64,000 bases of DNA from Bacillus sp. FJAT-45350 (GTDB taxonomy: Bacteria; Bacillota; Bacilli; Bacillales; NISU01): contig NZ_NISU01000001.1 in the NCBI RefSeq assembly GCF_002335805.1, forward strand, positions 2,364,079-2,428,078, read 5' to 3'. The notes beneath the pieces are model-generated. The model was not told the DNA's origin. It did not search any database and was given only the letters and a program-made list of their open reading frames with translations. Position numbers and translations under genes: made by a program. Of this stretch, positions 1-8,135 are shown one piece after another (within the stretch, counting starts at the first letter, position 1; every line of letters starts with the position of its first letter).

Positions 1-592
1 CCGTTTTTGCTTCTACTTTAAGAGAGTAGGCTGAGAAGTGTTCTACATTAAGTTCAAATGCTTTCTTTAGCGTCGTTTGAAACTGCTCAATCGTTTGTGT
101 TGGAAGACCAAACATTAAATCTAGTGAGATATTTTTAAATCCAGCCGCTCTTGAAAGCTCGATTGTTTTAGCAACATCTACTTCTAGATGTGTTCTTCCT
201 ATTTGCCTTAATAATCCTTCATCAAAAGATTGAACTCCTATGCTTAAACGATTTACCCCTGCTTTCGCAAGAACCGCTAACTTGTCTACATCTACACTTC
301 CGGGGTTCACTTCTACTGTATATTCTAAGTCATCTGATTTATTTGGGAAATATTGTTCAATACTCTCAAACAAGAATTCTAGCTGTTTTAAGCTTAATGC
401 GGTTGGTGTACCGCCACCGATATAAATAGTTTTGATAACTTCCCCTTGTTCAGTAATTGAATTTTTCATTTCCTCTTTTAACGCAAACAAATACTCCTCT
501 ACAGGCTGTCCATGTAAGAAAACCTTGTTAAAATCACAATAATGACAGATATGCTCACAAAAAGGGATATGAAGATAAATTGCTTTTGGCAT
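1..592 (-). CDS. hemW: HemW-type radical SAM heme chaperone, 3' end outside window
   Basis: The reverse strand reads from an ATG at 592 off the left edge. About 197 residues are visible, beginning MPKAIYLHIPFCEHICHYCD. The CX3CX2C radical-SAM iron-sulfur motif is visible (CEHICHYC), followed by the GGGTPTAL and EVNPGS motifs and SIGVQSFD, all typical of the HemN/HemW family. The family member beside lepA in Bacillus is HemW, a cytoplasmic heme-binding protein once annotated as a coproporphyrinogen oxidase. HemW has the CX3CX2C arrangement without the extra N-terminal region of true HemN, so HemW is favoured. It lies downstream of lepA on the same strand. Only the N-terminal half is seen, so completeness cannot be judged. 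Confidence 0.9.
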   Translation of the reverse strand, partial: MPKAIYLHIPFCEHICHYCDFNKVFLHGQPVEEYLFALKEEMKNSITEQGEVIKTIYIGGGTPTALSLKQLEFLFESIEQYFPNKSDDLEYTVEVNPGSVDVDKLAVLAKAGVNRLSIGVQSFDEGLLRQIGRTHLEVDVAKTIELSRAAGFKNISLDLMFGLPTQTIEQFQTTLKKAFELNVEHFSAYSLKVEAKT

Positions 593-633
593 AGTAACAA
601 CTCTTTTCAAATTTTTTTATGAAATAGGGAAAA

Positions 634-671
634 GGAGATGCCTTAAAGGTGTAACCCTTTGAGACATCCCC
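634..671 (-). terminator. Imperfect hairpin after lepA
   Basis: Two 16-base arms pair with one mismatch and two wobble pairs on the reverse strand, followed by TTTTCCC. This fits a moderately strong Rho-independent terminator for lepA. It sits between lepA and hemW, so hemW probably has its own promoter or depends on read-through. Confidence 0.55.
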
Positions 672-722
672 TAGACATGGAACAAAATCCGCAAAGCGGT
701 CTTTTGTTGGAAGCATAAAAAC

Positions 723-2549
723 TTATTTCGAATCATCCATTCGAAGTACAGCCATAAATGCTTCTTGAGGTACTTCAACATTTCCGACACTCTTCATTCG
801 TTTCTTACCTTCTTTTTGCTTCTCTAATAGCTTACGCTTACGAGAAATGTCACCACCGTAACATTTTGCTAAAACGTTTTTACGCATTGCTTTAATTGTT
901 GAACGAGCAATAACTTTTTGTCCAATACTTGCTTGAATTGGAACCTCAAAATGCTGTCTTGGAATTAATTCCTTTAGCTTTTCAACAATGATTTTTCCAC
1001 GCTCATAGGCTGAGTCACGATGAACAATGACAGATAATGCATCTACCTGTTCGCTATTTAGTAGAATATCCATTTTTACAAGTTTCGATTGCTTGTAGCC
1101 AATTAGTTCATAATCAAATGACGCATACCCTTTTGTACTTGATTTTAATTGGTCAAAGAAATCATAAACAATTTCAGATAGTGGAATTTCATAGACAATT
1201 GATACACGATTTTCATCTAAATATTGCATATCAATGAAAATCCCACGTTTCCCCTGACATAGCTCCATTACTGCCCCAACATAATCATTTGGTACCATAA
1301 CGGATGCTTTAACATACGGTTCTTCGACATGCTCAATTTTCTGAGCATCTGGCATATTTGACGGATTATCAATACGTACTGTTTCTTCGTTTGTTAAAGT
1401 TACGCTATAAATAACACTTGGCGCTGTTGTAATTAAGCTAATATTAAATTCACGTTCGATACGTTCTTGAATGATTTCCATATGAAGTAAACCAAGGAAT
1501 CCACAACGGAATCCAAAGCCCAATGCTTGTGAAGTCTCTGGCTCATACTGAAGTGATGCATCATTTAACTCAAGACGCTCAAGCGCTTCACGAAGATCAT
1601 TGTAATCATTCGTATCAATTGGATATAATCCACAGAAAACCATTGGGTTCATTTTTCGATACCCTGGTAATGCTTCAGCTGCTTGATTATTTGCGTGTGT
1701 GATAGTATCACCAACACGTGTATCCCCTACATTTTTAATCGCTGCTGTAAGGAATCCAACATCCCCAACAGTTAGCTCATCTCGCTTCACTGGTTTCGGT
1801 GTAAATACACCTACTTCAAGAACTTCGAACTCTTTTCCTGTCGCCATCATTTTTATTTTTTGTCCCGGCTTTACAGTTCCTTCTACGATTCGAATATACG
1901 CAACAACACCGCGATATGAATCATATAAAGAGTCGAAAATTAATGCTTTTAATGGCCCTTCTGGATCTCCAGTTGGGGCGGGAACACGTTCAACAACTTG
2001 CTCAAGAATTTCACCAATTCCAATTCCATTCTTCGCTGAAGCTAAGACCGCATCAGATGTATCTAAGCCAATCACATCTTCTACTTCTTTTTTCACACGT
2101 TCAGGCTCCGCACTTGGTAAATCAATTTTATTGATAACCGGTAATATTTCAAGGTCATTATCTAATGCTAAATAAACGTTCGCTAACGTTTGTGCTTCAA
2201 TCCCTTGTGCTGCATCAACGATTAACAATGCACCTTCACAAGCCGCTAAACTTCTTGATACTTCGTATGTAAAGTCGACGTGTCCCGGAGTATCAATTAA
2301 GTGGAAAATGTACGTCTCCCCGTCTTTAGCTTTGTATTCTAATTGAACTGCATTTAATTTAATTGTAATACCACGTTCTCTTTCTAAATCCATTGCGTCT
2401 AACATTTGGTCTTTCATTTCACGTTGCGTTAATGCACTCGTTGCTTCTAAAATACGATCGGCCAGGGTCGATTTCCCGTGGTCAATATGAGCTATAATTG
2501 AAAAGTTACGAATTTTTGACCGCCTTGCAATTCTCTCTTCTTTATTCAT
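723..2549 (-). CDS. lepA: Elongation factor 4 (LepA), ribosome-associated GTPase
   Basis: The protein is about 608 residues, the usual length for EF4. It has the translational GTPase P-loop (AHIDHGKST), switch II (DTPGHVDF) and NKID motifs in the first 140 residues, then domain II, EF-G-like domains, and the LepA C-terminal domain ending in a basic stretch with [18 protein letters not shown]. LepA acts on ribosomes during elongation and initiation, especially under stress. I chose the ATG at 2549 ([12 protein letters not shown]) because GGAG lies 8 bases upstream; an in-frame extension to 2576 has no such signal. The order with hemW downstream and yqxA-spoIIP-gpr upstream matches B. subtilis. 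Confidence 0.97.
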   Translation of the reverse strand: MNKEERIARRSKIRNFSIIAHIDHGKSTLADRILEATSALTQREMKDQMLDAMDLERERGITIKLNAVQLEYKAKDGETYIFHLIDTPGHVDFTYEVSRSLAACEGALLIVDAAQGIEAQTLANVYLALDNDLEILPVINKIDLPSAEPERVKKEVEDVIGLDTSDAVLASAKNGIGIGEILEQVVERVPAPTGDPEGPLKALIFDSLYDSYRGVVAYIRIVEGTVKPGQKIKMMATGKEFEVLEVGVFTPKPVKRDELTVGDVGFLTAAIKNVGDTRVGDTITHANNQAAEALPGYRKMNPMVFCGLYPIDTNDYNDLREALERLELNDASLQYEPETSQALGFGFRCGFLGLLHMEIIQERIEREFNISLITTAPSVIYSVTLTNEETVRIDNPSNMPDAQKIEHVEEPYVKASVMVPNDYVGAVMELCQGKRGIFIDMQYLDENRVSIVYEIPLSEIVYDFFDQLKSSTKGYASFDYELIGYKQSKLVKMDILLNSEQVDALSVIVHRDSAYERGKIIVEKLKELIPRQHFEVPIQASIGQKVIARSTIKAMRKNVLAKCYGGDISRKRKLLEKQKEGKKRMKSVGNVEVPQEAFMAVLRMDDSK

Positions 2550-2626
2550 CGTCATCACTCCTACAGCATCTATCATACGTTACCATTTTTTAATATTCAG
2601 TAGATCTAATGTACCATACAACTAAT

Positions 2627-2659
2627 AAAATTGCTCAGTTTCAATAATTGAGCAATTTT
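2627..2659 (-). terminator. Hairpin between yqxA and lepA
   Basis: AAAATTGCTCA and TGAGCAATTTT form an 11-bp perfect stem around an 11-base loop. The stem itself ends in a T-rich run on either strand. It lies downstream of yqxA and upstream of lepA, so it likely separates the gpr-spoIIP-yqxA sporulation transcript from lepA. The surrounding 270-base gap holds no convincing gene. Confidence 0.6.
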
Positions 2660-2816
2660 AAACGATTTTATAATATAATTCACATTTTTCATTTTGTAAT
2701 TTAATACACCTTTTCTATTATACCAACGAGAAACGGTTGATTCAATATATCTTGTTTCACACCATAAAAAAAAGAAAAGCATTACCACTTGTTATAGTAG
2801 TAAAGCTCATACCTCA

Positions 2817-3140
2817 TTAATGAAATATATTATTAAATACTTCTGTCACTTTTGATATAATCGAATGGAATGTATAGTGTAATGCTTCTTCTAAATTCGT
2901 ACCTAGTTCAGAAAAAAAGTTAAACGCATATGATTGTTGAACATTCGCTTGCTGAATAACATCTTTTTCCTCGACTACTGTTTCCTTTACTTCCATAATT
3001 GTAGGGGGTGATGTGACTTCTTCTTTTACAGCAGGCTCTATGGCATTAGTCTCAACAGAAGTTGTATGATAGAAACCAAGCAATACACCAAATAACAAAA
3101 CTAACATAATAATTGTCATATTTCTAAAAATAATAGTCAC
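2817..3140 (-). CDS. yqxA: YqxA-like single-pass membrane protein
   Basis: A 107-residue protein with one hydrophobic segment near residues 8-24 (MTIIMLVLLFGVLLGFYHTT) and an acidic, Val/Glu-rich extracytoplasmic middle. It starts at GTG 3140, with GGGGGAG six bases upstream. The family assignment (YqxA, DUF3679) rests mainly on position between spoIIP and lepA, where B. subtilis has yqxA, plus its size and single membrane helix. The function of YqxA is not known. It begins about 50 bases after spoIIP on the same strand, so co-transcription in the mother cell during sporulation is likely. Sequence similarity to YqxA could not be tested here. Confidence 0.7.
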   Translation of the reverse strand: MTIIFRNMTIIMLVLLFGVLLGFYHTTSVETNAIEPAVKEEVTSPPTIMEVKETVVEEKDVIQQANVQQSYAFNFFSELGTNLEEALHYTFHSIISKVTEVFNNIFH

Positions 3141-3190
3141 TTACATCTCCCCCTTTTTTATTACCCTATTAAATCCCATTGTTATTATAA

Positions 3191-4360
3191 TTACTCATTC
3201 ACTTTATGACTCTCCCAGTATAAATCACTAAACACAGTCGCAAATGCTTCAGCCGAGCGGTACGTTTCTTCTAACGTATTATCTACCCCACCTATTTCGA
3301 GAAGAACTGAATTCGTAGATAAGTCCTGATTGAAACGACCATTTGTACCTGGTCCACCTTTTACAAACACACCTCGACTTAACCCTGGATATTTCTTTTC
3401 TAGTCGTTCATGTAAGTCTTTTGCTAATTTAAGATTATGCTCATATTTGCTGTGATTTTCACCAATAACAAAAAATGTTCTAGCATATTTCTGGCCATTA
3501 ATTTCGACTGTTGTTAGGTCTCTCGGTTGAGCATCACGATGGAGGTCAATAAAAAACTCTAAATCTTCATTTTGGGACATCGCTTTTTTTACTACTTCTC
3601 TTGATGCATCATAAGATTTTCCATATTGCCAATCTCGTTGATGTAAGAGCGATTCAACATCTGTCTTATCGACGTCAACACCTATCCCTCTATTACGTAA
3701 TTCTTGCCCTAGCCTTTCACCTACTAACGTAATATTTACTTCAGGATGAAAGGCAACGTCTGCATTATCAAGCTCAGGGAAAAATGATTCACGAGAATGT
3801 GAGTGTATGATATGAACAACATTTCTATCACCTGTAGTCATTTCTGGTTGTTCACTATCAGTTGTATCTCCTTGCTTGTCCAGCTGCTCTAGGGTTTGCT
3901 CTGATGCTTTCCGTTCGGCCATTAATACATCCATTGGAGGTGCAGATTCAATTGGCATATTCGTATAATCCGTACCTTCACCAGCAACGATAATTCGCCC
4001 ATCAAAAAGTGCAAATCCAGGTAGTTCTCTTCCGAGCAAACTTCTCGGATCATCCGGATTAATACTAGTTGCTAATTGAAATGCTAAAGCTGATAAATCT
4101 GGCTTATGACTGTCATCAGGTAGTGCTTGAGTAAAATATGGGTTTTCCATCCCTAAAACATAAACCAAATTATCACCTGTTAGATTGTTCGCCCATTGAT
4201 TAACAGATGTAGAGGCTAGTCCATAACCTGGCTCAAAAGAAGTAAGCATTCCTGTAAAAATAAAAACTGCCATAATCCCAACAATGATTAAAACAGCTAT
4301 ACGCTTTAAACTTGTCCTATTTAACGATACAGTAATTCCTGTAAATCGATTCCTACTCAT
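3191..4360 (-). CDS. spoIIP: Stage II sporulation protein P, engulfment peptidoglycan hydrolase
   Basis: 389 residues with an N-terminal membrane anchor (about residues 20-40) followed by an extracellular amidase/endopeptidase domain. Conserved SpoIIP motifs are visible: HIIHSHSRESF, FFIDLHRDA and, near the C terminus, SVLLEIGG. SpoIIP works with SpoIID and SpoIIM in the mother-cell membrane to thin septal peptidoglycan and drive engulfment. It follows gpr on the same strand, as in B. subtilis. A linker of about 30 residues rich in Gln, Thr and Asp precedes the catalytic domain. The gene looks intact and of normal length. Confidence 0.96.
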   Translation of the reverse strand: MSRNRFTGITVSLNRTSLKRIAVLIIVGIMAVFIFTGMLTSFEPGYGLASTSVNQWANNLTGDNLVYVLGMENPYFTQALPDDSHKPDLSALAFQLATSINPDDPRSLLGRELPGFALFDGRIIVAGEGTDYTNMPIESAPPMDVLMAERKASEQTLEQLDKQGDTTDSEQPEMTTGDRNVVHIIHSHSRESFFPELDNADVAFHPEVNITLVGERLGQELRNRGIGVDVDKTDVESLLHQRDWQYGKSYDASREVVKKAMSQNEDLEFFIDLHRDAQPRDLTTVEINGQKYARTFFVIGENHSKYEHNLKLAKDLHERLEKKYPGLSRGVFVKGGPGTNGRFNQDLSTNSVLLEIGGVDNTLEETYRSAEAFATVFSDLYWESHKVNE

Positions 4361-4436
4361 AGGTGACCCACCCTTCCTGACACTCTTAACTAATGCATAT
4401 GACAGGACAGTTTATGTTAGAACAGGAAGTTAATAA

Positions 4437-4464
4437 ATTATGAATTATGGGTTATGAGTTATAA
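4437..4464. repeat. Four-unit degenerate heptad tract
   Basis: Four 7-base units in register: ATTATGA, ATTATGG, GTTATGA, GTTATAA. A related inverted stretch (TTCATAACTCAGCACATAAT) lies at about 4527-4546. The first unit is identical to the unit that opens the longer heptad array near 56.8 kb, suggesting one family of intergenic simple repeats in this genome. No coding potential is apparent. Confidence 0.6.
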
Positions 4465-4546
4465 ATGAAAAACCTTAACTATTACCACTCCGAGGCGTTA
4501 CAGCAAAGCTGGAACATCACCCTAATTCATAACTCAGCACATAATT

Positions 4547-4598
4547 GCACTAAATAAAACAACTTCCGCTATTGAGCGGAAGTTGTTTTATTTAGTGC
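4547..4598 (-). terminator. 24-bp perfect stem-loop after gpr
   Basis: Perfect arms of 24 bases (4547-4570 and 4575-4598) surround a 4-base loop ATTG. The right arm includes the gpr stop codon and the codon before it. The A/T-rich ends of the stem provide T runs on both strands. This is a strong candidate terminator for gpr, or a site where convergent or antisense transcription stops. Confidence 0.75.
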
Positions 4599-5707
4599 GT
4601 ATAGTGTCCCACGTTCCCTTGATCTACTTCGCCGTGGAGTGCTGCATTGAGTCCTTCAGCAATAACATTCGCCATGTCTTCAATAAAAACATCTACTTCT
4701 TTTGGAGTCACCATTAGATTATGACCAAGTGGTGATAGCACTTCTTGGATTAATTGTCGTTTTTCTTGTTCCTCTAGTGAACCAATCATCCCCATAATCG
4801 TTTGTCTATTTGCTTCATCTGGTAAATCTTCATCTGTTAGTTTTCTTTTTTCACCAAAAGTCATCCCAGCAGGTGTAAGAGCTCTTGATGGTTTGTTTCC
4901 TTCTCTCATTTCTCTACCAAAGTGCTTTAATACATAGTCAATTGTATCACTTGTAATAGAAACTGCATCAACTACAGTCGGAATTCCTACAGCAATGACA
5001 GGGATGCCCAATGTGTCTTTACTTAATTCTTTTCTCTTATTTCCTACTCCACTACCTGGATGTATACCCGTGTCGGAAATTTGTATCGTAGAGTTGACAC
5101 GGTCAATCGAGCGTGAAGCAAGGGCATCTATTGCGATGACAAAATCAGGCTTCGTTTTTTCAATAACCCCATGAATAATATCACTCGTCTCAATCCCTGT
5201 AATCCCCATTACCCCTGGTGAGATAGCACTCACAGGTCGGAAGCCATCTTGTACCTGCTCAGGTGATAAATCGAATAAATGTTTTGTCACTAATAAATTC
5301 TCAATCGCTAACGGTCCTAATGCATCAGGAGTAACGTTCCAGTTCCCTAATCCAACAACTAGGCAACTATCATTTTCCTTTACACCAACTTGTTTTAAAA
5401 AATGATGAAATTCATTCGCAAATACTTGTTCAACCTTTTCTTGAAGCTCAGTATCCTTTTGACGAATACCTTGCGTTTGAAATGTGAGGTAGCGCCCTTC
5501 CTTTTTGCCAATTTGTTCGGCACCTGCTTTAGTAATTTCTACAGAAGTCACTTCAACGCCCTCAATTGTTCTTTCTTTTACAATAACCCCGTCAATTGCT
5601 CTTTTTTTCTTTTCCTTTTTTTCCTGTTCTTCTTGAGCAATTTGGTGAGCTTCTATTGCTAAATCGGTACGCACATTAAATTTTTCAAGCTCTAAGTCTT
5701 TACCCAC
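4592..5707 (-). CDS. gpr: GPR germination protease
   Basis: 371 residues, matching the GPR family (about 370). GPR is made as a zymogen in the forespore and degrades small acid-soluble spore proteins at germination. An N-terminal propeptide ([20 protein letters not shown]) ends in the region where GPR autoprocesses. Conserved blocks include [30 protein letters not shown] and [12 protein letters not shown]; the aspartates in the first and last of these belong to the unusual aspartic-acid-type active site. It is divergent from rpsT and upstream of spoIIP, as in B. subtilis. Expression under a forespore sigma factor is expected from the family; I did not find a decisive promoter. Confidence 0.97.
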   Translation of the reverse strand: MGKDLELEKFNVRTDLAIEAHQIAQEEQEKKEKKKRAIDGVIVKERTIEGVEVTSVEITKAGAEQIGKKEGRYLTFQTQGIRQKDTELQEKVEQVFANEFHHFLKQVGVKENDSCLVVGLGNWNVTPDALGPLAIENLLVTKHLFDLSPEQVQDGFRPVSAISPGVMGITGIETSDIIHGVIEKTKPDFVIAIDALASRSIDRVNSTIQISDTGIHPGSGVGNKRKELSKDTLGIPVIAVGIPTVVDAVSITSDTIDYVLKHFGREMREGNKPSRALTPAGMTFGEKRKLTDEDLPDEANRQTIMGMIGSLEEQEKRQLIQEVLSPLGHNLMVTPKEVDVFIEDMANVIAEGLNAALHGEVDQGNVGHYTH

Positions 5708-5862
5708 AGTTTTTCACGCTCCTAATTTTCTTTATTTATTTATAACGTCCCCTGATATATTCCATTTCATTCTTCTATTGCAATTACATTCTGTTTTTGA
5801 TAGAATGCAGAGTGTTGTAATTATATTTGCAGTCTTATGGTTGCTTCAAGGAGGTGAAAGAT

Positions 5863-6129
5863 ATGCCAAACATCAAATCAGCTATTAAACGTGTTAAAGT
5901 AAGTGATAAGCGTCGTGCTCAAAACGCTGCTGTTAAATCTGCACTTCGAACTGCTGTTAAGAATTTCGAAGTAAAAGCTGAGAGCAAAGAGGTAGAAGGT
6001 GCTAAAGAAGCACTCTTGCTTGCAACCAAAAAGCTTGATAAAGCAGCAAACAAAGGTCTTATCCATAAAAATACGGCATCTCGTCAAAAGTCTCGCTTAC
6101 AAAAGAAACTTAACGAGATCACAGCTTAA
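5863..6129 (+). CDS. rpsT: 30S ribosomal protein S20
   Basis: 88 residues starting [18 protein letters not shown], highly basic and typical of bS20, which binds 16S rRNA at the base of the 30S body. The ATG at 5863 is preceded by AAGGAGGTGAAAGAT, an excellent ribosome-binding site; upstream in-frame codons lack one. The gene is divergent from gpr and convergent with holA, as in B. subtilis. Its leader contains a hairpin with CATTCT and AGAATG arms near 5786-5808, which could matter for S20 autoregulation, but that is a guess. Confidence 0.97.
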   Translation: MPNIKSAIKRVKVSDKRRAQNAAVKSALRTAVKNFEVKAESKEVEGAKEALLLATKKLDKAANKGLIHKNTASRQKSRLQKKLNEITA

Positions 6130-6142
6130 TTTCCTATAAAAA

Positions 6143-6262
6143 TGACTTCCATCAGATGAAGTCTAACTACAGCTGATGGGTAGTCACATTTATCAGGTTC
6201 TTAGCGTCGGTTATCTTCTCCTATTGGCAGAGTTTTACCGACGGTTGGAACGAGATAAGTGT
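6143..6262 (+). ncRNA. Candidate structured RNA in the rpsT 3' UTR
   Basis: Two consecutive stems follow rpsT. The first pairs TGACT and CCATCAG (6143-6155) with CTGATGG and AGTCA (6173-6186). The second pairs 6186-6194 with 6254-6262, 6197-6200 with 6248-6251, and CGTCGGT (6205-6211) with ACCGACG (6237-6243), with short symmetric internal loops. A normal terminator then follows. Neither stem has a T tail, so they are not themselves terminators. No match to a named RNA family is claimed; strand is assigned from the rpsT transcript but could be reversed. Confidence 0.4.
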
Positions 6263-6280
6263 TTGGACACATAGCTCAAT

Positions 6281-6311
6281 AAAAAAACGACTCCTATCGA
6301 GTCGTTTTTTT
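6281..6311. terminator. Bidirectional terminator between rpsT and holA
   Basis: Arms AAAAAAACGACTC and GAGTCGTTTTTTT form a 13-bp perfect stem with a five-base loop. A and T runs at the two ends make it work in both directions for the convergent rpsT and holA genes. Confidence 0.9.
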
Positions 6312-6313
6312 AT

Positions 6314-7351
6314 TTAACTTTTAGTTAGCGCCGGTTGATGAATACTCATAATAAAGAGTTCTAGTGCCAACTTCTTGTCCATTTTCCCTGATTTAATGTT
6401 AAAATCTGTATCCGCGAGCTTTTCTAATAGTGTAAGTAAATGGCGCGCTTCAAAATTCCGCCCTTGCTGTCCTGCAAGCTTTACAACATAAGGATGAAGC
6501 TTTAATTGTGACGCCATTTGCTTTTGAGGATAGCCTAACCTCGTCATTTCCTTCACTTGATAAACAATCCTAAACTGCCTAGCTAATAATGCAAGAAGCT
6601 TTAATGGGTCTTCTTTTTGCTTTAATAAATCATAGAATATTTGAAGGCCCTTCTCTAAACGATTATGTACTACATGATCAATTAACGCAAAAACATCTTG
6701 TTCGATTGTCCTCGCTACTAAATTTTGTACGTCTGCTATATCAATTGTTCCACCTTCACCGACGTAGAGTGCAAGCTTTTCAATTTCTTTTGAAACCATT
6801 AATAAATGCCCACCTAGCAATTGTAATAGAAGTTCTTTTCCAGCCTCACTAATTGTTACGCCATATGAAGTAGCTTGTTCGTTCAACCACTGACCCATCG
6901 TTTTGTCATCAAAAGGCTTTGCATTTAATACATCCGCCTCCGCCTTTAAGAGCTTTGTAATTTTCTTTCTCTCATCAAGCTTTTCATATGGTGCGATGAT
7001 AACAAACACTGTTTCAGGTACAGGATTACTTACATATTGTTCAAGCTTTTTTATATTATGCTCAATTTTACTTTCATCCTTTTGTCCAGTTAAGAAATAA
7101 GCTTCTTTAATTAAGACAACCCTCCTTGTCCCCATAAAAGGTAATGTTTCAGCATCATCAATCGCCACTTCAACAGAAATTTCTTTCATCTCGAAAACAG
7201 AGAGATTAAAGTCACGTTCATCGTCTGTTAAAGCTATAGAAATAATTTGCTGAACGATATCTTCAATTAGAAAAGACTCAGTACCTGCCAGAAGATAAAC
7301 TGGTGAAAGTTTTTTTTGATTTAATTTCTTTTTCATTTCAATATATGACAT
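6314..7351 (-). CDS. holA: DNA polymerase III delta subunit (clamp loader)
   Basis: About 345 residues, starting MSYIEMKKKLNQKKL. HolA opens the beta sliding clamp as part of the clamp-loader complex. The N-terminal AAA+-like region carries PVYLLAGTESFLIEDI, typical of delta subunits and lacking a functional P-loop. The middle has LNEQATSYG and the C-terminal collar domain has LLARQFR and LKLHPYVVKLA. I place the start at ATG 7351 with AGGA ten bases upstream; a GTG at 7360 is too close to that AGGA. Position between rpsT and yqzM/comEC matches B. subtilis yqeN. Confidence 0.95.
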   Translation of the reverse strand: MSYIEMKKKLNQKKLSPVYLLAGTESFLIEDIVQQIISIALTDDERDFNLSVFEMKEISVEVAIDDAETLPFMGTRRVVLIKEAYFLTGQKDESKIEHNIKKLEQYVSNPVPETVFVIIAPYEKLDERKKITKLLKAEADVLNAKPFDDKTMGQWLNEQATSYGVTISEAGKELLLQLLGGHLLMVSKEIEKLALYVGEGGTIDIADVQNLVARTIEQDVFALIDHVVHNRLEKGLQIFYDLLKQKEDPLKLLALLARQFRIVYQVKEMTRLGYPQKQMASQLKLHPYVVKLAGQQGRNFEARHLLTLLEKLADTDFNIKSGKMDKKLALELFIMSIHQPALTKS

Positions 7352-7436
7352 TGCATGCACATCCTAAACATAATAACCATAAGTTTTATTGTATTAATCC
7401 TATTCTTTATTGAGAGCAATGGCAAGTAGCAAGATA

Positions 7437-7450
7437 AGAAAGCGCTTTCA
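7437..7450. promoter_or_regulatory. Weak candidate CcpA (cre) site
   Basis: AGAAAGCGCTTTCA matches the cre consensus TGWNANCGNTNWCA at all but the first position. It lies about 86 bases upstream of holA, a gene not expected to be under catabolite control, so it may be a chance match. Confidence 0.25.
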
Positions 7451-7464
7451 TTTAAATGAAAAGA

Positions 7465-7493
7465 GGAAATTAGCACGCAGTGGGCTAATTTCC
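7465..7493. other. 10-bp stem-loop of unknown role
   Basis: GGAAATTAGC (7465-7474) and GCTAATTTCC (7484-7493) form a perfect stem with a nine-base loop. There is no T run after either arm, so it does not look like a terminator. It overlaps no gene. Confidence 0.4.
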
Positions 7494-7935
7494 ATTTATG
7501 ATAAACGCCATCATGAAGAACCTAGGACCCCCTCACGCTGACGATAATCATTTACTTTTGTATTATTTATGATATCCTATGCACCCTAGCTCTATAGGTG
7601 ACAACTCTTTACAGTATAGGAAGAACTCTCAAACTCATTTAAAAAGTGTAGGCTCCATTTTTTAGTACTGAACTTTCTACGGTATGGAAATTCTATTTAT
7701 TCAAATTACTGTCACAAATTGCTTCTACAAATATCCAATCCTGTTTACTCACTCTCTTAATAACACTCATAGCAAGGCTTGTTTAAAGGAGGTTGCTTCA
7801 TTTAAGAATATTAAGCAGAATTATAAATATTATGTTTTTTCATACCCTCTAAGAATTTCTCTATATTAACTGCATGTATTATAGATTTTTTTTAGTCATT
7901 ACCGTATACTAAAGATTGAAATAGGAGGGATAGCA

Positions 7936-8073
7936 ATGAATCATTTTGAAAAAGAGGTTCAAAGCAAGCGTAACGATGCAATCGATTCTGGTATTGGCTT
8001 CGTTGTTTCTTTTGGATTTTTTGCAACTTTATTTGTTATTGCTACACTAGTAGATCTTTTTGGAACAAGATAA
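7936..8073 (+). CDS. yqzM: YqzM small membrane protein
   Basis: A 45-residue protein, MNHFEKEVQSKRNDAIDSGI followed by a hydrophobic helix (about residues 21-41). AGGAGGG lies seven bases upstream of the ATG. The N-terminal pattern FEKxVQSKRNDAxDS followed by GFVVSFGFFATLF is, from memory, that of B. subtilis YqzM, and the location between holA and comEC is the same. Its function is not known. It is on the plus strand while its neighbours are on the minus strand, and it shares a bidirectional terminator with comEC. Confidence 0.9.
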   Translation: MNHFEKEVQSKRNDAIDSGIGFVVSFGFFATLFVIATLVDLFGTR

Positions 8074-8095
8074 GCCAGACTACCTACATAGGTAG

Positions 8096-8130
8096 AAAAA
8101 GGATTACGGACATTGACCGTAATCCTTTTT
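8096..8130. terminator. Bidirectional terminator between yqzM and comEC
   Basis: AAAAAGGATTACGG and CCGTAATCCTTTTT form a 14-bp perfect stem with a seven-base loop, with A and T runs at the ends serving both converging genes. Confidence 0.9.
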
Positions 8131-8135
8131 TATCG

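Larger units (their letters stand above)
7352..7935. other. Intergenic region upstream of holA and yqzM
   Basis: This 584-base gap holds no convincing gene; a 61-codon open frame at 7684-7869 lacks a ribosome-binding site and family features. It contains a cre-like 14-mer at 7437-7450, a palindrome TTTCATTTAAATGAAA at 7446-7461, and a 10-bp stem at 7465-7493. Promoters for the divergent holA and yqzM genes should lie here, but none stands out. Confidence 0.5.

Noticed and set aside
2606-2788. 60-codon open frame on the minus strand
   Set aside because: It spans the terminator hairpin between yqxA and lepA, has no ribosome-binding site and no recognisable features.
7684-7869. 61-codon open frame on the plus strand
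   Set aside because: No ribosome-binding site, composition of A/T-rich noncoding DNA, no family features.
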